Shown here: one piece after another, positions 54,301 to 60,773 of the stretch
Layout of the letters: each line of letters begins with the position of its first letter
Numbering within the stretch: position 1 is the first letter of the stretch
NCBI RefSeq assembly: GCF_016591715.1
Contig: NZ_AP024109.1
Location: forward strand, 5,704,001 to 5,768,000
Source: Mesorhizobium sp. J8
GTDB taxonomy: Bacteria; Pseudomonadota; Alphaproteobacteria; Rhizobiales; Rhizobiaceae
Direction: 5' to 3'
DNA length: 64,000 nt
Translations under genes and position numbers: made by a program
Notes under the pieces: generated by a model
Databases searched by the model: none
What the model was told of the DNA's origin: nothing
The model's input: the letters and a program-made list of their open reading frames with translations, nothing else

Positions 54301-56601
54301 GCCCGCACCGTTTCCGCCGACACCCACGGTGATGCCGGCGCTGAGGCCGATGACGCCGCCGCCATTGCCGCCGCCGCCGCCGATCGACTGCACGATGATG
54401 CCGGCCGAGCGCTCGCCGAAGGTTTCGACCGAGCCGTCATAGGTCGTGTGGACGGCAACGCCGGCACCCGCCGCGCCCGCGCCGCCGCCGATGCCGACGG
54501 TGGCTATGGCCGCGAATGTCCCGGCAAAGCCGCCATTGCCGCCGCCGCCACCGATCGACTGCACGATCAGGCCGGCCGAATCCGCGCCATGCGTTGTGAT
54601 GGCCTGCGTCCCGCCACCGGGCGAGCGGAAGAAGACCTCGCCGCCGTCGCCACCCTTGCTGCCCGAGCCGCCGACACCCACGGTGGCGCCGAAGCTGCCG
54701 GCAACCACAAAGCCGCCATTGCCACCGCCGCCACCCAGCGATTGCGCGATAATGCCAGCCGATCGCTCCTTGAAGGTCTCGACACTGCCGCCGGAGGTCA
54801 CGTCGACCTTCTTGCCAGCGCCGCCTGCGGCGCCTTGGCCCCCAACGCCGACGGCGACCACGCCGGCGCCGCTCAGCGCGAAACCGCCATTGCCGCCGCC
54901 GCCGCCGACCGACTGCGCCAGGATGCCGGTGGAATCGCTGCCGTTCGTCGTCACCTTGGCGTTGGCGATGTTGTAGGTCACCACGTCGCCGTCGCCGCCG
55001 GCGGCGCCGCTGCCGCCGATGGCGACCGATGCGATCGTGCCGATGGCGAAACTGCCGCCGCCATTGCCGCCGCCGCCGCCGACCGACTGCGCGAGAATGC
55101 CGATTGCCGAATTGCCTGTCGTGCTGACGACTGCGCCCGCGCCAGCCTGGTTCACGTTGACGGCGCCGCCATTGCCGCCCGTGCCGCCGCCGCCGCCGAT
55201 CGCCACCGCGATATTGGCGCCCGCCGAAAGCGCGAAACCGCCATTGCCGCCGCCGCCGCCGACCGACTGGGCAAGCACGCCATGCGCGCCGTCGCCGTTG
55301 TTGTCCGCGCCCGTGATGATCGTGCCGCCGACATTGGCGTTGACGGTGCCGCCTTTGCCGCCGCCGCCGCCCGTGCCGCCGATCGAAACGACGCCGGCCG
55401 CGCCGCCGCCATCGCCGCCGCCGCCGCCGATCGATTCCACGAGCATGCCGATGGCGCCGACGCCGTTGGTCTTGATCGTGCCCGTGTTGGTGCCGGTGGC
55501 GGTGCCGCCGTCATTGCCGGCAGCGCCCGACCCGCCGCCGCCGAACAATCCGAAAGCACCGCCGCCGTCGCCCCCGCCGCCACCCACCGACTGAACGACC
55601 ATGCCGCTGGCATAGTCGCCCATCGTCGTGATGTTGCCCGAGTTCTTGCCGTCCGCCGTGCCGCCGATCGTCGGCACGCCGCCATTGCCGCCGCCGCCGG
55701 CGATCAGGCCGCCGCCACCGGCGCCGTCACCGCCGACGCCGCCGGCGGAACGTACGAGAATGCCTTTCGAGAACGCCCCTTGCGTGAGGATCGTGCCGGC
55801 GTTGTCAACGGAGGCGGAACCGCCGTAGCCGCCGGCTCCACCATCGCCGCCGTCGCCGCTGCCGATAGCCCCGCCAAAGCCGCCGTCGCCGCCATGGCCG
55901 CCGTCCGAGATGGCGCTTATACCATTGGAGAGGTCGCCGGTCGTCGTTATGTCGCTGCTGGCAGTGGTGGTGACGGTAGCGGTGCCGCCATTGCCGCCGC
56001 GCCCGCCGACACCCCCGTCCGACAGGCCGAGAGAGGCGGCAAATCCTCCGTCGCCGCCGTTGCCGCCGCTTGCATTGGCGATGATGCCACCGGCTGATCC
56101 GCCAGATGTCTGCAGCACGGCGGTGTTGGTGACGTCGACGACGCCGCCAGGCCCGCCATCTCCGCCGTCGCCGCCCTCGAGCTCGACGAAGGGCGGGATC
56201 GCGGTGGCATGGATAACGGTGCCGCCGTCGCCGCCGTCGCCGCCCTTGGCGCTGCCGACAAAGGCAGCCGTTCCCACGGTGGAGACGGGGGTATTGTTGG
56301 TGAACGTGGAATTTCCGCCCGGATCGCCGTTCTCGCCGTCCGAATCGCCGAAAGCGTTGGCGCCATCGTCGCCGGCCGCGCCGTCGTGGTTGATCACCAC
56401 CTGCGCATGGGCGGAACCGCAATAGGCGGGGAACCCGGCCAATGCCGTCGCGCCGAGCAGAAAGCCAAGACGGCCTGCCACGATTGCGGTTCGGCTGATC
56501 CTTCGGTTGAAATCACCGGCTTCGGCCGCCCTCCTGGCCCCACGGCTATGATCCGCAATGTGCAACGCGCATTGCGCATCCTGCTTTGAAAACAAAGCCA
56601 T
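48388..56601 (-). CDS. Giant glycine-rich autotransporter (type Va secretion)
   Basis: A 2737-residue outer-membrane autotransporter. The signal peptide is long (about 68 residues): a charged extension, a hydrophobic core (GRLGFLLGATALAG) and a GSAHAQ cleavage site. The passenger (about 70-2100) is built of roughly 28 repeats centred on AQSIGGGGGNGG or AQSVGGGGG followed by V-x-V-x-N-x-G-x-I-x-T strand words, consistent with a long beta-helix. A non-repetitive linker follows, then a C-terminal beta-barrel of about 280 residues ending SASLKVSF, with a terminal Phe. I chose ATG 56601 for its signal peptide and GGGGTGG upstream; an in-frame ATG at 56682 is less likely. It probably acts as a surface adhesin. 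Confidence 0.9.
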   Translation of the reverse strand: MALFSKQDAQCALHIADHSRGARRAAEAGDFNRRISRTAIVAGRLGFLLGATALAGFPAYCGSAHAQVVINHDGAAGDDGANAFGDSDGENGDPGGNSTFTNNTPVSTVGTAAFVGSAKGGDGGDGGTVIHATAIPPFVELEGGDGGDGGPGGVVDVTNTAVLQTSGGSAGGIIANASGGNGGDGGFAASLGLSDGGVGGRGGNGGTATVTTTASSDITTTGDLSNGISAISDGGHGGDGGFGGAIGSGDGGDGGAGGYGGSASVDNAGTILTQGAFSKGILVRSAGGVGGDGAGGGGLIAGGGGNGGVPTIGGTADGKNSGNITTMGDYASGMVVQSVGGGGGDGGGAFGLFGGGGSGAAGNDGGTATGTNTGTIKTNGVGAIGMLVESIGGGGGDGGGAAGVVSIGGTGGGGGKGGTVNANVGGTIITGADNNGDGAHGVLAQSVGGGGGNGGFALSAGANIAVAIGGGGGTGGNGGAVNVNQAGAGAVVSTTGNSAIGILAQSVGGGGGNGGGSFAIGTIASVAIGGSGAAGGDGDVVTYNIANAKVTTNGSDSTGILAQSVGGGGGNGGFALSGAGVVAVGVGGQGAAGGAGKKVDVTSGGSVETFKERSAGIIAQSLGGGGGNGGFVVAGSFGATVGVGGSGSKGGDGGEVFFRSPGGGTQAITTHGADSAGLIVQSIGGGGGNGGFAGTFAAIATVGIGGGAGAAGAGVAVHTTYDGSVETFGERSAGIIVQSIGGGGGNGGGVIGLSAGITVGVGGNGAGGGGAGAVEYHSASTTITTHEVNSAGLVVQSIGGGGGNGGFSFNLAAGASVGVGGKGGAAGASNTVTVDIDDGTIHTEKDHSTGILAQSVGGGGGTGGGSIAGSLSLNVGIAGNGAGGGNGNTVDVTNGADITTDGIQSHGIQAQSIGGGGGSGGFSIAVGGPSLAVGGAAADGGSAMKVTVTNSGVIKTNDDLSVGILAQAIGGGGGDGGLAGAGGLFTAVGVGGKGGGGGNGAEVEVTNTANITTKGDLAHGIMAQSVGGGGGNGGNAAAVSIGAFVGVGVAVGGDGGAGRDAMKVTVDHTGDITVSGMGAKGIIAQAIGGGGGNGGKAVAGAFSAGLYASAAVAVSVGGSGGDGGSGGEVFVKANGKIVSLTDADGSGGIVAQSIGGGGGNGGRATSIAGAVSDEVAINVGVAIGGSGGNGGQGNKVTVETGLISGGQIVTKGFQAVGILAQSIGGGGGNGGDTFGGAGGYGNSVTVTATVNIGGKGGGCIGDDPTKCNNAGDVHVNNAMTVSTEGDSSSAIVAQSIGGGGGNGGTSTGGSASLGGGDGVTVNANFAMGGSGGKGGYGNTVDVINSGNLTTTGAFSSGIMAQSIGGGGGIGGSSTAKSYNIGGTSQTSVSVNMGLAGSGGGAADAMKVTVNNTGIILTSGFGSTGIMAMSVGGGGGAAGAASASDETIGGDIGAGDEGSTTVSIGVALALPGGTAGNGGEVSVTNNNWIITDGAFSYGISASSIGGGGGVGGSASAGATAEYAIGGAIAGGGGSAGNGALVEVTNNANGFIWTKRENSIGVFAQSIGGGGGSGGAGKSTGSDGGTVDVKFSMGGLGAGGGDGGEVHVTNSGVIETDMANSHGIMAQSIGGSGGVGGAAASTSADAKVSIAASLGGLGGDGGIGKFVHVINNASGQIVTNGDNSYGIFAQSIGGGGGAAGSGSTETGKAEDVAVNLSIGGIGGSGSRGGDVTVDNHGEITTYGYLSHGIFAQSVGGGGGASGAAASASTADMSIGGAVSLPAGDGANGGHVIVNNDGVITTNKDGAIGIFAQSIGGGGGYGGTVTADTAGDSSVVLQIGGFGGSGGNGGKVEVDVSGKIETFGARAHGVVAQSIGGGGGYGGDASGKASNALAIGGLGGNGGDGGDVTVTRTGEIITHGKDSIAIIAQSVGGGGGFGGAGFGRFGADDDGGGPNAIGFNTPGGTKGTGGTVTIIQSGAIETDGDRAHGIVAQAVGGGGGAGGNSSLDMNQSAAGSQGGIGDAAAATASTDSQVWVKGASSYAMFGQSATGQGNANLVHLTAGGSLFAQGADSVAAYGESTAQGTKGNITMDLQGQYTIGGSNTGVAVMLVGGKDNTVNNNSLLYAMGATPTFSIMQSKLAAFSASLLAPGPVVPDDAILESLLDQFSPLAVTGTSGNDTFKNQKSTIGLGRVIGNVDLGGGINEFDNFADSSFVGLKSINLGAGGMFKNQGLMTNQGIGVVATVDVTGGWAQDNTGSFVTDIDLDNQITDKLTLTETGDFAGTAPLNFLSIDKLFTQYTLATGSAMTDSGITAQTLHPAVGFNFLTRVDNGTDLVLYADNPTFLELAQDPGSGTTDPGVFQMAQYLDDVEAASSPDNPMARLINMLRFSQTEAELGAALTRLTPHYAVHTFDMINRSTDTMLDQAHECTGVAAYKNIDGRCIWGTITPQAEYSRDTGAGTTNRDDTLKTMSLGGIAEVGRNWSLGATLGRTEYDSKIAFDGDELSDTKGESWQAYALAKYENNNYFVDLALGGGTGSFTGGRDTHIDQVGFIPGETLDGVYLPEELLDGIGNSVTYKQDTSQFGGSARIGMTHQTGAFYLQPTIQFDARWLEVSGKEEGSVAAFSFDGSGNMFYAVTPALEVGADIPVSDIASFRIYGKAGVEFSTKQWEIEGRFAAAENLPGNPALHLTEAIDSPLYRVGAGLELNGVNGVGLAVRYNGAFGETVKQNAVSASLKVSF

Positions 56602-56923
56602 GCCACCCCACCCCGTCGTGATAGCGCTCAGCCCCTCAAGCTCAGCACCACGGTCCCCGTTGCGGCTTGCAAGCCGCCTCACCCGAAAGTCGCTACAGCG
56701 CCCGGTTGCCGAGCGATGCCTTTCTTAGGATATCCTAACTTTTCGGTTGTGGAACCCAAAAACTTACGTAAGGGAGACTGACCAAACTGCGCGGCGTTTG
56801 CCAGTCGTCATATGACGATAATCGCGCGGCTTCGTAAACGGCATCACGTTTCGCGGTCACCCATGGCGTTATGGGTCGTCCGCACTATATGAAACAGATG
56901 ATTTTCGTATGGGAGCCGCGCGA
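56602..56923. promoter_or_regulatory. 322-bp divergent intergenic region with three perfect palindromes
   Basis: No gene is seen here. It holds TTAGGATATCCTAA (56725-56738), CTTACGTAAG (56763-56772) and CGTCATATGACG (56806-56817), all perfect palindromes, within about 95 bases between the autotransporter and a small secreted-protein gene. These may be binding sites for dimeric regulators of one or both genes. The palindromes are unlike each other, so they need not serve one factor. Confidence 0.45.
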
Positions 56924-57220
56924 ATGCTTCGTCACACTCTGACTGTTCTGGCAGGCGCCGTGCTGGCGGCCGCGATCTATCAGGTTGCGCCATCTTCCGC
57001 GCAAATCGTCATTCCGACGAACCGCAACGCATTGGTGCAGCAGAACGAGTTGCAGCAGTTGCAGAACCGGTTGCAGCGGCAGCAATACCAGCAGCAGCAG
57101 CAAATCTATCGCGAGCTCGACCGGCCGACCGCGCGCCAGCCTCAGCCCGATGTGCCGATATATGACAAGACATGCCGGATGGAGGCGGTCGGCAACACGA
57201 TTTCGAGGGTTTGCCGCTGA
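56924..57220 (+). CDS. Small Gln-rich secreted protein
   Basis: A 98-residue protein with a Sec signal (MLRHTLTVLAGAVLAAAIYQ to SSAQ). The mature part is Gln-rich (QQNELQQLQNRLQRQQYQQQQQIY), likely helical, and ends with two cysteines (KTCRMEAVGNTISRVCR) that may form a disulfide. ATG 56924 has GGGAG about nine bases upstream; ATG 56909 would add five residues. Similar short Gln-rich periplasmic proteins are common in rhizobia with no known role. It is divergent from the autotransporter. Confidence 0.65.
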   Translation: MLRHTLTVLAGAVLAAAIYQVAPSSAQIVIPTNRNALVQQNELQQLQNRLQRQQYQQQQQIYRELDRPTARQPQPDVPIYDKTCRMEAVGNTISRVCR

Positions 57221-57366
57221 CATTTTGTTTTTTTCAGTTTATTAGCCGACTTACTTGCTGGCAAAATGCCGGATTGCAAGGGCGGTGGTTTTAGGGTTTG
57301 CAGGAGGACAGGTTTTTGGCGCGCGGATAGCGTGCGTCAGGGACGCTGCTCTCACCGGAATTTGGG

Positions 57367-57828
57367 ATGGCAACAACCAAGAAGAAAGCAGTTCGCAAAG
57401 CCAGGAAAGGCCAACGGATACGCCAGGTGGCGGCCATTCCGTATCGGTTGGGAGAAGACGGCAACCTTGAAGTGTTGCTGGTTACCTCACGCACCACGCG
57501 GCGCTTCATCGTGCCGAAGGGTTGGCCGATGAAGGGCAAGAGCGGGCGCAAGGCGGCAACAATCGAAGCCCAGGAAGAGGCCGGCGTCCTCGGCAAGGCG
57601 CTGAAGCAGCCTGCCGGTACCTATTCCTATTGGAAACGCATGACAAACGGCTTCATTCGCGTCGACGTTGCGGTCTACCTGCTTGAGGTCACTGAGGAGC
57701 TTGCCGACTGGCAGGAAGCCGCGAACCGCCAGCGCGCGTGGCTGCCGGCGGCCGACGCCGCGTTGCTCATCGACGAGCCGGAGCTTTCGACGCTGCTGCG
57801 GGATTTGACCATTCCGGTAGCGGCATAA
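57367..57828 (+). CDS. Nudix hydrolase (diphosphoinositol polyphosphate phosphohydrolase-like)
   Basis: A 153-residue protein with a basic N-terminus (TTKKKAVRKARKGQR) and a Nudix fold: VAAIPYRL, FIVPKGWPMKGKSG, then AATIEAQEEAGVLG. The catalytic box keeps the EAQEEAG core that binds metal. The first box Glu is Lys and the Arg before the EE core is Ile, so the box is not canonical. The PKGWPMKGK stretch is usual in the DIPP-like bacterial branch. It would cleave a nucleoside- or inositol-linked diphosphate. It is transcribed alone. Confidence 0.82.
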   Translation: MATTKKKAVRKARKGQRIRQVAAIPYRLGEDGNLEVLLVTSRTTRRFIVPKGWPMKGKSGRKAATIEAQEEAGVLGKALKQPAGTYSYWKRMTNGFIRVDVAVYLLEVTEELADWQEAANRQRAWLPAADAALLIDEPELSTLLRDLTIPVAA

Positions 57829-58016
57829 TCAAGTCCTTGTTTCGTTCGGAAAGTCGCGGCGTGCCGACCCAGGCCCGAAGCCATTCCCTGGTCCCCTCTG
57901 CTGCGTTCGCTTTCCCACAATTGTTCCGAGACAGGCGCGCATCCTAGGCGCTGCGGCTTCAAGCGGCGCACATTCGCCGCTTGACTCATACATATCCCAA
58001 CGGTTATACGTCAATC

Positions 58017-58034
58017 AATAGCCAACGGGTTATT
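58017..58034. promoter_or_regulatory. Candidate ArsR-family autoregulatory operator
   Basis: AATAGCC-AACG-GGTTATT is an inverted repeat (six of seven pairs) that ends seven bases before the ArsR-type gene. A related word, CCAACGGTTAT, lies about 30 bases upstream. ArsR-family repressors commonly bind such sites over their own promoter. Confidence 0.42.
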
Positions 58035-58041
58035 GGTTTGA

Positions 58042-58365
58042 ATGACGACCGCGCATGACATGCTGTTCAGGACGCTTGCCGATCCGACGCGGCGCGCCAT
58101 CTTCGAACGTCTGTGCCGCCAGGGCGAGCAGACGGTCGGAGCCTTGACCGCGCAGGCCGGCGTGTCGCAGCCGGCGGTGTCGAAGCATCTGGGCGTCCTC
58201 AAGGAGGCGGGTCTGGTGCGCGATCGTCATGAAGGGCGCCAGACCCATTACAGCGCCCAGCTCAAGGCGCTTGCGCCACTGATGGACTGGACGCGCGACA
58301 TGGCGGGATTTTGGGAAAGCCGGTTCGACGACCTGGAAGACCTGCTCAAAAGGATGGATCAATGA
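58042..58365 (+). CDS. ArsR-family winged-helix regulator
   Basis: A 107-residue regulator. LADPTRRAIFERLCRQGEQTVGALTAQAGVSQPAVSKHLGVLKEAGLVRDRHEGRQ is the ArsR helix-turn-helix and wing. It has no metal-binding cysteine pair, so it is not a metal sensor. Regulators of this type are normally paired with SRPBCC/AHSA1 proteins, and the next gene is one (ATGA overlap). No Shine-Dalgarno is obvious before its ATG, so the message may be leaderless. It probably controls this small gene cluster. Confidence 0.9.
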   Translation: MTTAHDMLFRTLADPTRRAIFERLCRQGEQTVGALTAQAGVSQPAVSKHLGVLKEAGLVRDRHEGRQTHYSAQLKALAPLMDWTRDMAGFWESRFDDLEDLLKRMDQ

Positions 58366-58766
58366 ATGAAGCCGCAACGCGCTCCGTCATCGTCGAGCGC
58401 GAGATGCCTTTTCCGCCGGAAAAGATCTGGCGCGCGCTCACCCAACCGCATCTCATCGAGGAGTGGCTGATGAAGAGCAACTTCAAGCCGGTCGTGGACC
58501 ATCGCTTCAATATGAGCGCCGAATGGGGCGGTGTCGACTGCCGGGTGCGGACGGTGGAGCCCAACAGGACCCTGTCCTACAGCTGGGACACCAAGGACCT
58601 CGAGAGCGTGGTCACTTGGACGCTCACCCCGACGGGCACGGGCACGCATCTGCGCATGGAGCAGGTCGGCTTCCGCACGGATCAGGAGCCGTACTATCGC
58701 GGCGCCACGGTGGGCTGGAAGCGCAATCTCACGGCCCTGGAGCAGCTGCTGTCGCGGATCGATTGA
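58362..58766 (+). CDS. SRPBCC (AHSA1/START-like) domain protein
   Basis: A 134-residue protein of the AHSA1 branch of the START superfamily: VIVEREMPFPPEKIWRALTQPHLIEEWLM and LSYSWD...TWTLTPTGTGTHLRMEQVGF, with a final helix GATVGWKRNLTALEQLL. Such proteins bind small hydrophobic ligands in a helix-grip cavity. It is translationally coupled to the ArsR gene by an ATGA overlap, and the VOC gene follows after 79 bases. The ligand is not known. Confidence 0.88.
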   Translation: MNEAATRSVIVEREMPFPPEKIWRALTQPHLIEEWLMKSNFKPVVDHRFNMSAEWGGVDCRVRTVEPNRTLSYSWDTKDLESVVTWTLTPTGTGTHLRMEQVGFRTDQEPYYRGATVGWKRNLTALEQLLSRID

Positions 58767-58845
58767 CGTCCGCCGAAGCTTCAAGAGACAGGCACGGGTC
58801 CTGGCGGGGCGGCAAACCGCGGGCGTAAGCAATGGAGGAACGAAA

Positions 58846-59238
58846 ATGAAGATCAAGCTGACCAGCGTCTATGTCGACGACCAGGAAAAGGCGCTCGGCT
58901 TCTATACCGACGTGCTCGGTTTCACCAAGAAGGCCGACTTCATCAACGGGCCGTTTCGCTGGCTAACTGTCGTCTCGCCGGACGACCCTGACGGCACCGA
59001 GCTGCAGCTGGCGCTGAACGACAATCCGGCCGCAAAAACCTATCAGCAGGCCATCTTCAAGCAGGGCCAGCCGGCGCTGATGCTGTTCACCGACGACATC
59101 AAGGCCGATCATGAGCGCATCAGGGCCAATGGCGGCACCTTCGCCATGGCGCCGACGGCGGTAACGGGCGCCACCATCGCGCAGCTCAACGACACCTGCG
59201 GCAACCTCATCCAGCTTTCGCAGCTGGCGCGCTGGTAG
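58846..59238 (+). CDS. VOC (glyoxalase/bleomycin-resistance-like) family protein
   Basis: A 130-residue vicinal-oxygen-chelate protein: MKIKLTSVYVDDQEKALGFYTDVLGF, TELQLALND and a final DTCGNLIQL. Paired beta-alpha-beta-beta-beta units form a metal site in this family. ATG 58846 has GGAGGAACGAAA upstream. It follows the ArsR-SRPBCC pair, an arrangement often seen in proteobacteria. The substrate is unknown. Confidence 0.85.
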   Translation: MKIKLTSVYVDDQEKALGFYTDVLGFTKKADFINGPFRWLTVVSPDDPDGTELQLALNDNPAAKTYQQAIFKQGQPALMLFTDDIKADHERIRANGGTFAMAPTAVTGATIAQLNDTCGNLIQLSQLARW

Positions 59239-59277
59239 AGAGCTCGATCCGTCTCGTCATTCGCAAGGGAGGTTAGA

Positions 59278-59511
59278 TTGAACTGGAGCAAGTGGATCAG
59301 GCAGCTTCACCGCTGGCTGTCGATCATCTTCACCGTCACCGTCGTCGCCAATTTCGCCGTCATGGCCATGGGCCCGCCGCCCGCCTGGATCGTTTACTCG
59401 CCGTTGATCCCGCTTTTCCTGCTGCTGTTCAGCGGCCTCTACATGTTCGTGCTGCCCTATGCCGGCAGGCAGCGCGGCGAGCCGGCGGGCGAGCGCACGG
59501 GATCGGCCTGA
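59278..59511 (+). CDS. Small two-helix membrane protein
   Basis: A 77-residue protein with two transmembrane helices (about residues 13-32 and 38-60) and a charged C-terminal tail. The start is TTG with GGGAGG about six bases upstream. Its stop overlaps the next start (TGATG), coupling it to the DUF1801 gene. RQLHRWLSIIFTVTVVANF recalls small membrane proteins with a PepSY-like helix but too little is present for a firm assignment. Confidence 0.65.
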   Translation: MNWSKWIRQLHRWLSIIFTVTVVANFAVMAMGPPPAWIVYSPLIPLFLLLFSGLYMFVLPYAGRQRGEPAGERTGSA

Positions 59512-59954
59512 TGGCGAAGGGGAAACCGAAGGCTGCCGGGTCCACAGACACGAAACCTGTCCTGCTTTCGGGCGGCAACCCGCAGATCGGCAAGGGCTAC
59601 GGCGACGCTCCCGTGCAGGCCTATATCGCGGCGATGCCGGGCTGGAAGAGCGAGGTCGGGCGTCGGCTCGACCAACTCATCATGGAGGCCGTCCCCGACG
59701 TGCGGAAGGCCGTCAAATGGAACTCTCCATTCTACGGCATGGAAGGCGAAGGCTGGTTCCTCGGCATTCATTGCTTCGCCAAATACATCAAGGTGGCGTT
59801 CTTCCGCGGCCTGTCGCTGAAGCCCGTGCCGCCTGTCGAATCCAAGAGCAAGGACACACGCTATCTCCACATCCACGAGAACGATCGGCTCGACGAGGCG
59901 CAGTTCGTCTCCTGGGTGAGGCAGGCAAGCCGGCTGCCTGGCGAACGGATGTAG
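59511..59954 (+). CDS. DUF1801 domain protein 1
   Basis: A 147-residue soluble protein. PVQAYIAAMPGWKSEVGRRLDQLIMEAVPDVRKAVKWNSPFYG and CFAKYIKVAFFRG are the DUF1801 (YdhG-like) pattern. It starts in a TGATG overlap with the preceding membrane protein gene. Function is unknown for this family, which is often found next to ArsR, SRPBCC and VOC genes, as here. A second DUF1801 gene follows after 76 bases. Confidence 0.82.
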   Translation: MAKGKPKAAGSTDTKPVLLSGGNPQIGKGYGDAPVQAYIAAMPGWKSEVGRRLDQLIMEAVPDVRKAVKWNSPFYGMEGEGWFLGIHCFAKYIKVAFFRGLSLKPVPPVESKSKDTRYLHIHENDRLDEAQFVSWVRQASRLPGERM

Positions 59955-60030
59955 GCCCGCGCACGATCAAGCGCCGTCTCCCCGAAAGAGACATGATTGC
60001 AATTTCCACTCAGCCCCAGGAGAACCGAAG

Positions 60031-60429
60031 ATGCAAAAAAGCGGTGCGCAAGGTGAGAAGTCTCCGTCCGAGCTGATCGACGCGAGGATCGACGAGCTCG
60101 GCGACTGGCGCGGCGAGACGCTTGCCCGGCTCCGCGCCCTGATCCGGCAAGCCGCGCCCGAAGCGGTCGAGACATGGAAATGGCGCGGCGTGCCGGTCTG
60201 GGAGGATGCTGGCATAATCTGCACGGGCGAGACCTACAAGGCAGTCGTCAAGCTGACCTTCGCCAGGGGCGCGGCACTGCCCGACCCCAAGAAGCTCTTC
60301 AACTCCAGCCTCGAAGGCAACACGAGGCGCGCCATCGATTTCAAGGAAGGCGACACGATCGACGCCGACGCCCTGAAGGCGCTCGTCCGCGAAGCCGTGA
60401 CCCTCAACAGATCGAAGACCAGACGCTGA
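60031..60429 (+). CDS. DUF1801 domain protein 2
   Basis: A 132-residue DUF1801 paralogue: LIDARIDELGDWRGETLARLRALIRQAAPEAVETWKWRGVPVWE, then ICTGETYKAVVKLTFARGAAL and LFNSSLEGNTRRAIDFKEGD. AGGAGAACCGAAG precedes the ATG. It differs greatly from the first DUF1801 protein, so the pair is an old duplication or two subfamilies. Soluble, cytoplasmic, function unknown. Confidence 0.82.
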   Translation: MQKSGAQGEKSPSELIDARIDELGDWRGETLARLRALIRQAAPEAVETWKWRGVPVWEDAGIICTGETYKAVVKLTFARGAALPDPKKLFNSSLEGNTRRAIDFKEGDTIDADALKALVREAVTLNRSKTRR

Positions 60430-60773
60430 GAGGCGGCCCCCGGCGCATCGGTGATGTTGCCGTTTTCTTCTTTCGCGCCCTCGTGTCGCGGATCGGTGCC
60501 ATGCGCCAAATGTCGCCATCACGCAGCGTAAGCATCCTTCCGTTGCTTGGAGCAATCCCAGCGAAAAGAGAGCAGTGGTTCTCCGTCCGGAATTGCGCAA
60601 AAACAAAGACTTGGAGCGGGTCGGCGATACTATCGAACGCCGAGCTGCTCCAACAATAATTCATGAAACAAATACTGGACAAATTTATCGGCCGTTAAGC
60701 CGGACGGGTTATCTGAATCGATGTCCCCGGCAACTGGGCGACATGCGGGGAAGAACATCGTCTCAACCGGCGG
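60430..60773. other. 344-bp gap before the GGDEF-EAL gene
   Basis: I see no gene, clear hairpin or repeat here. The second half (about 60640-60720) is more AT-rich than the surroundings and probably holds the promoter of the GGDEF-EAL gene. Confidence 0.4.

Noticed and set aside
52780..56097. Long open frame (over 1100 codons) on the plus strand opposite the autotransporter
   Set aside because: It is the mirror of the Gly-codon repeats (GGC/GCC) in a GC-rich gene. The translation is low-complexity Ala/Asp/Arg with no family motif, while the minus frame has a signal peptide and a beta-barrel.
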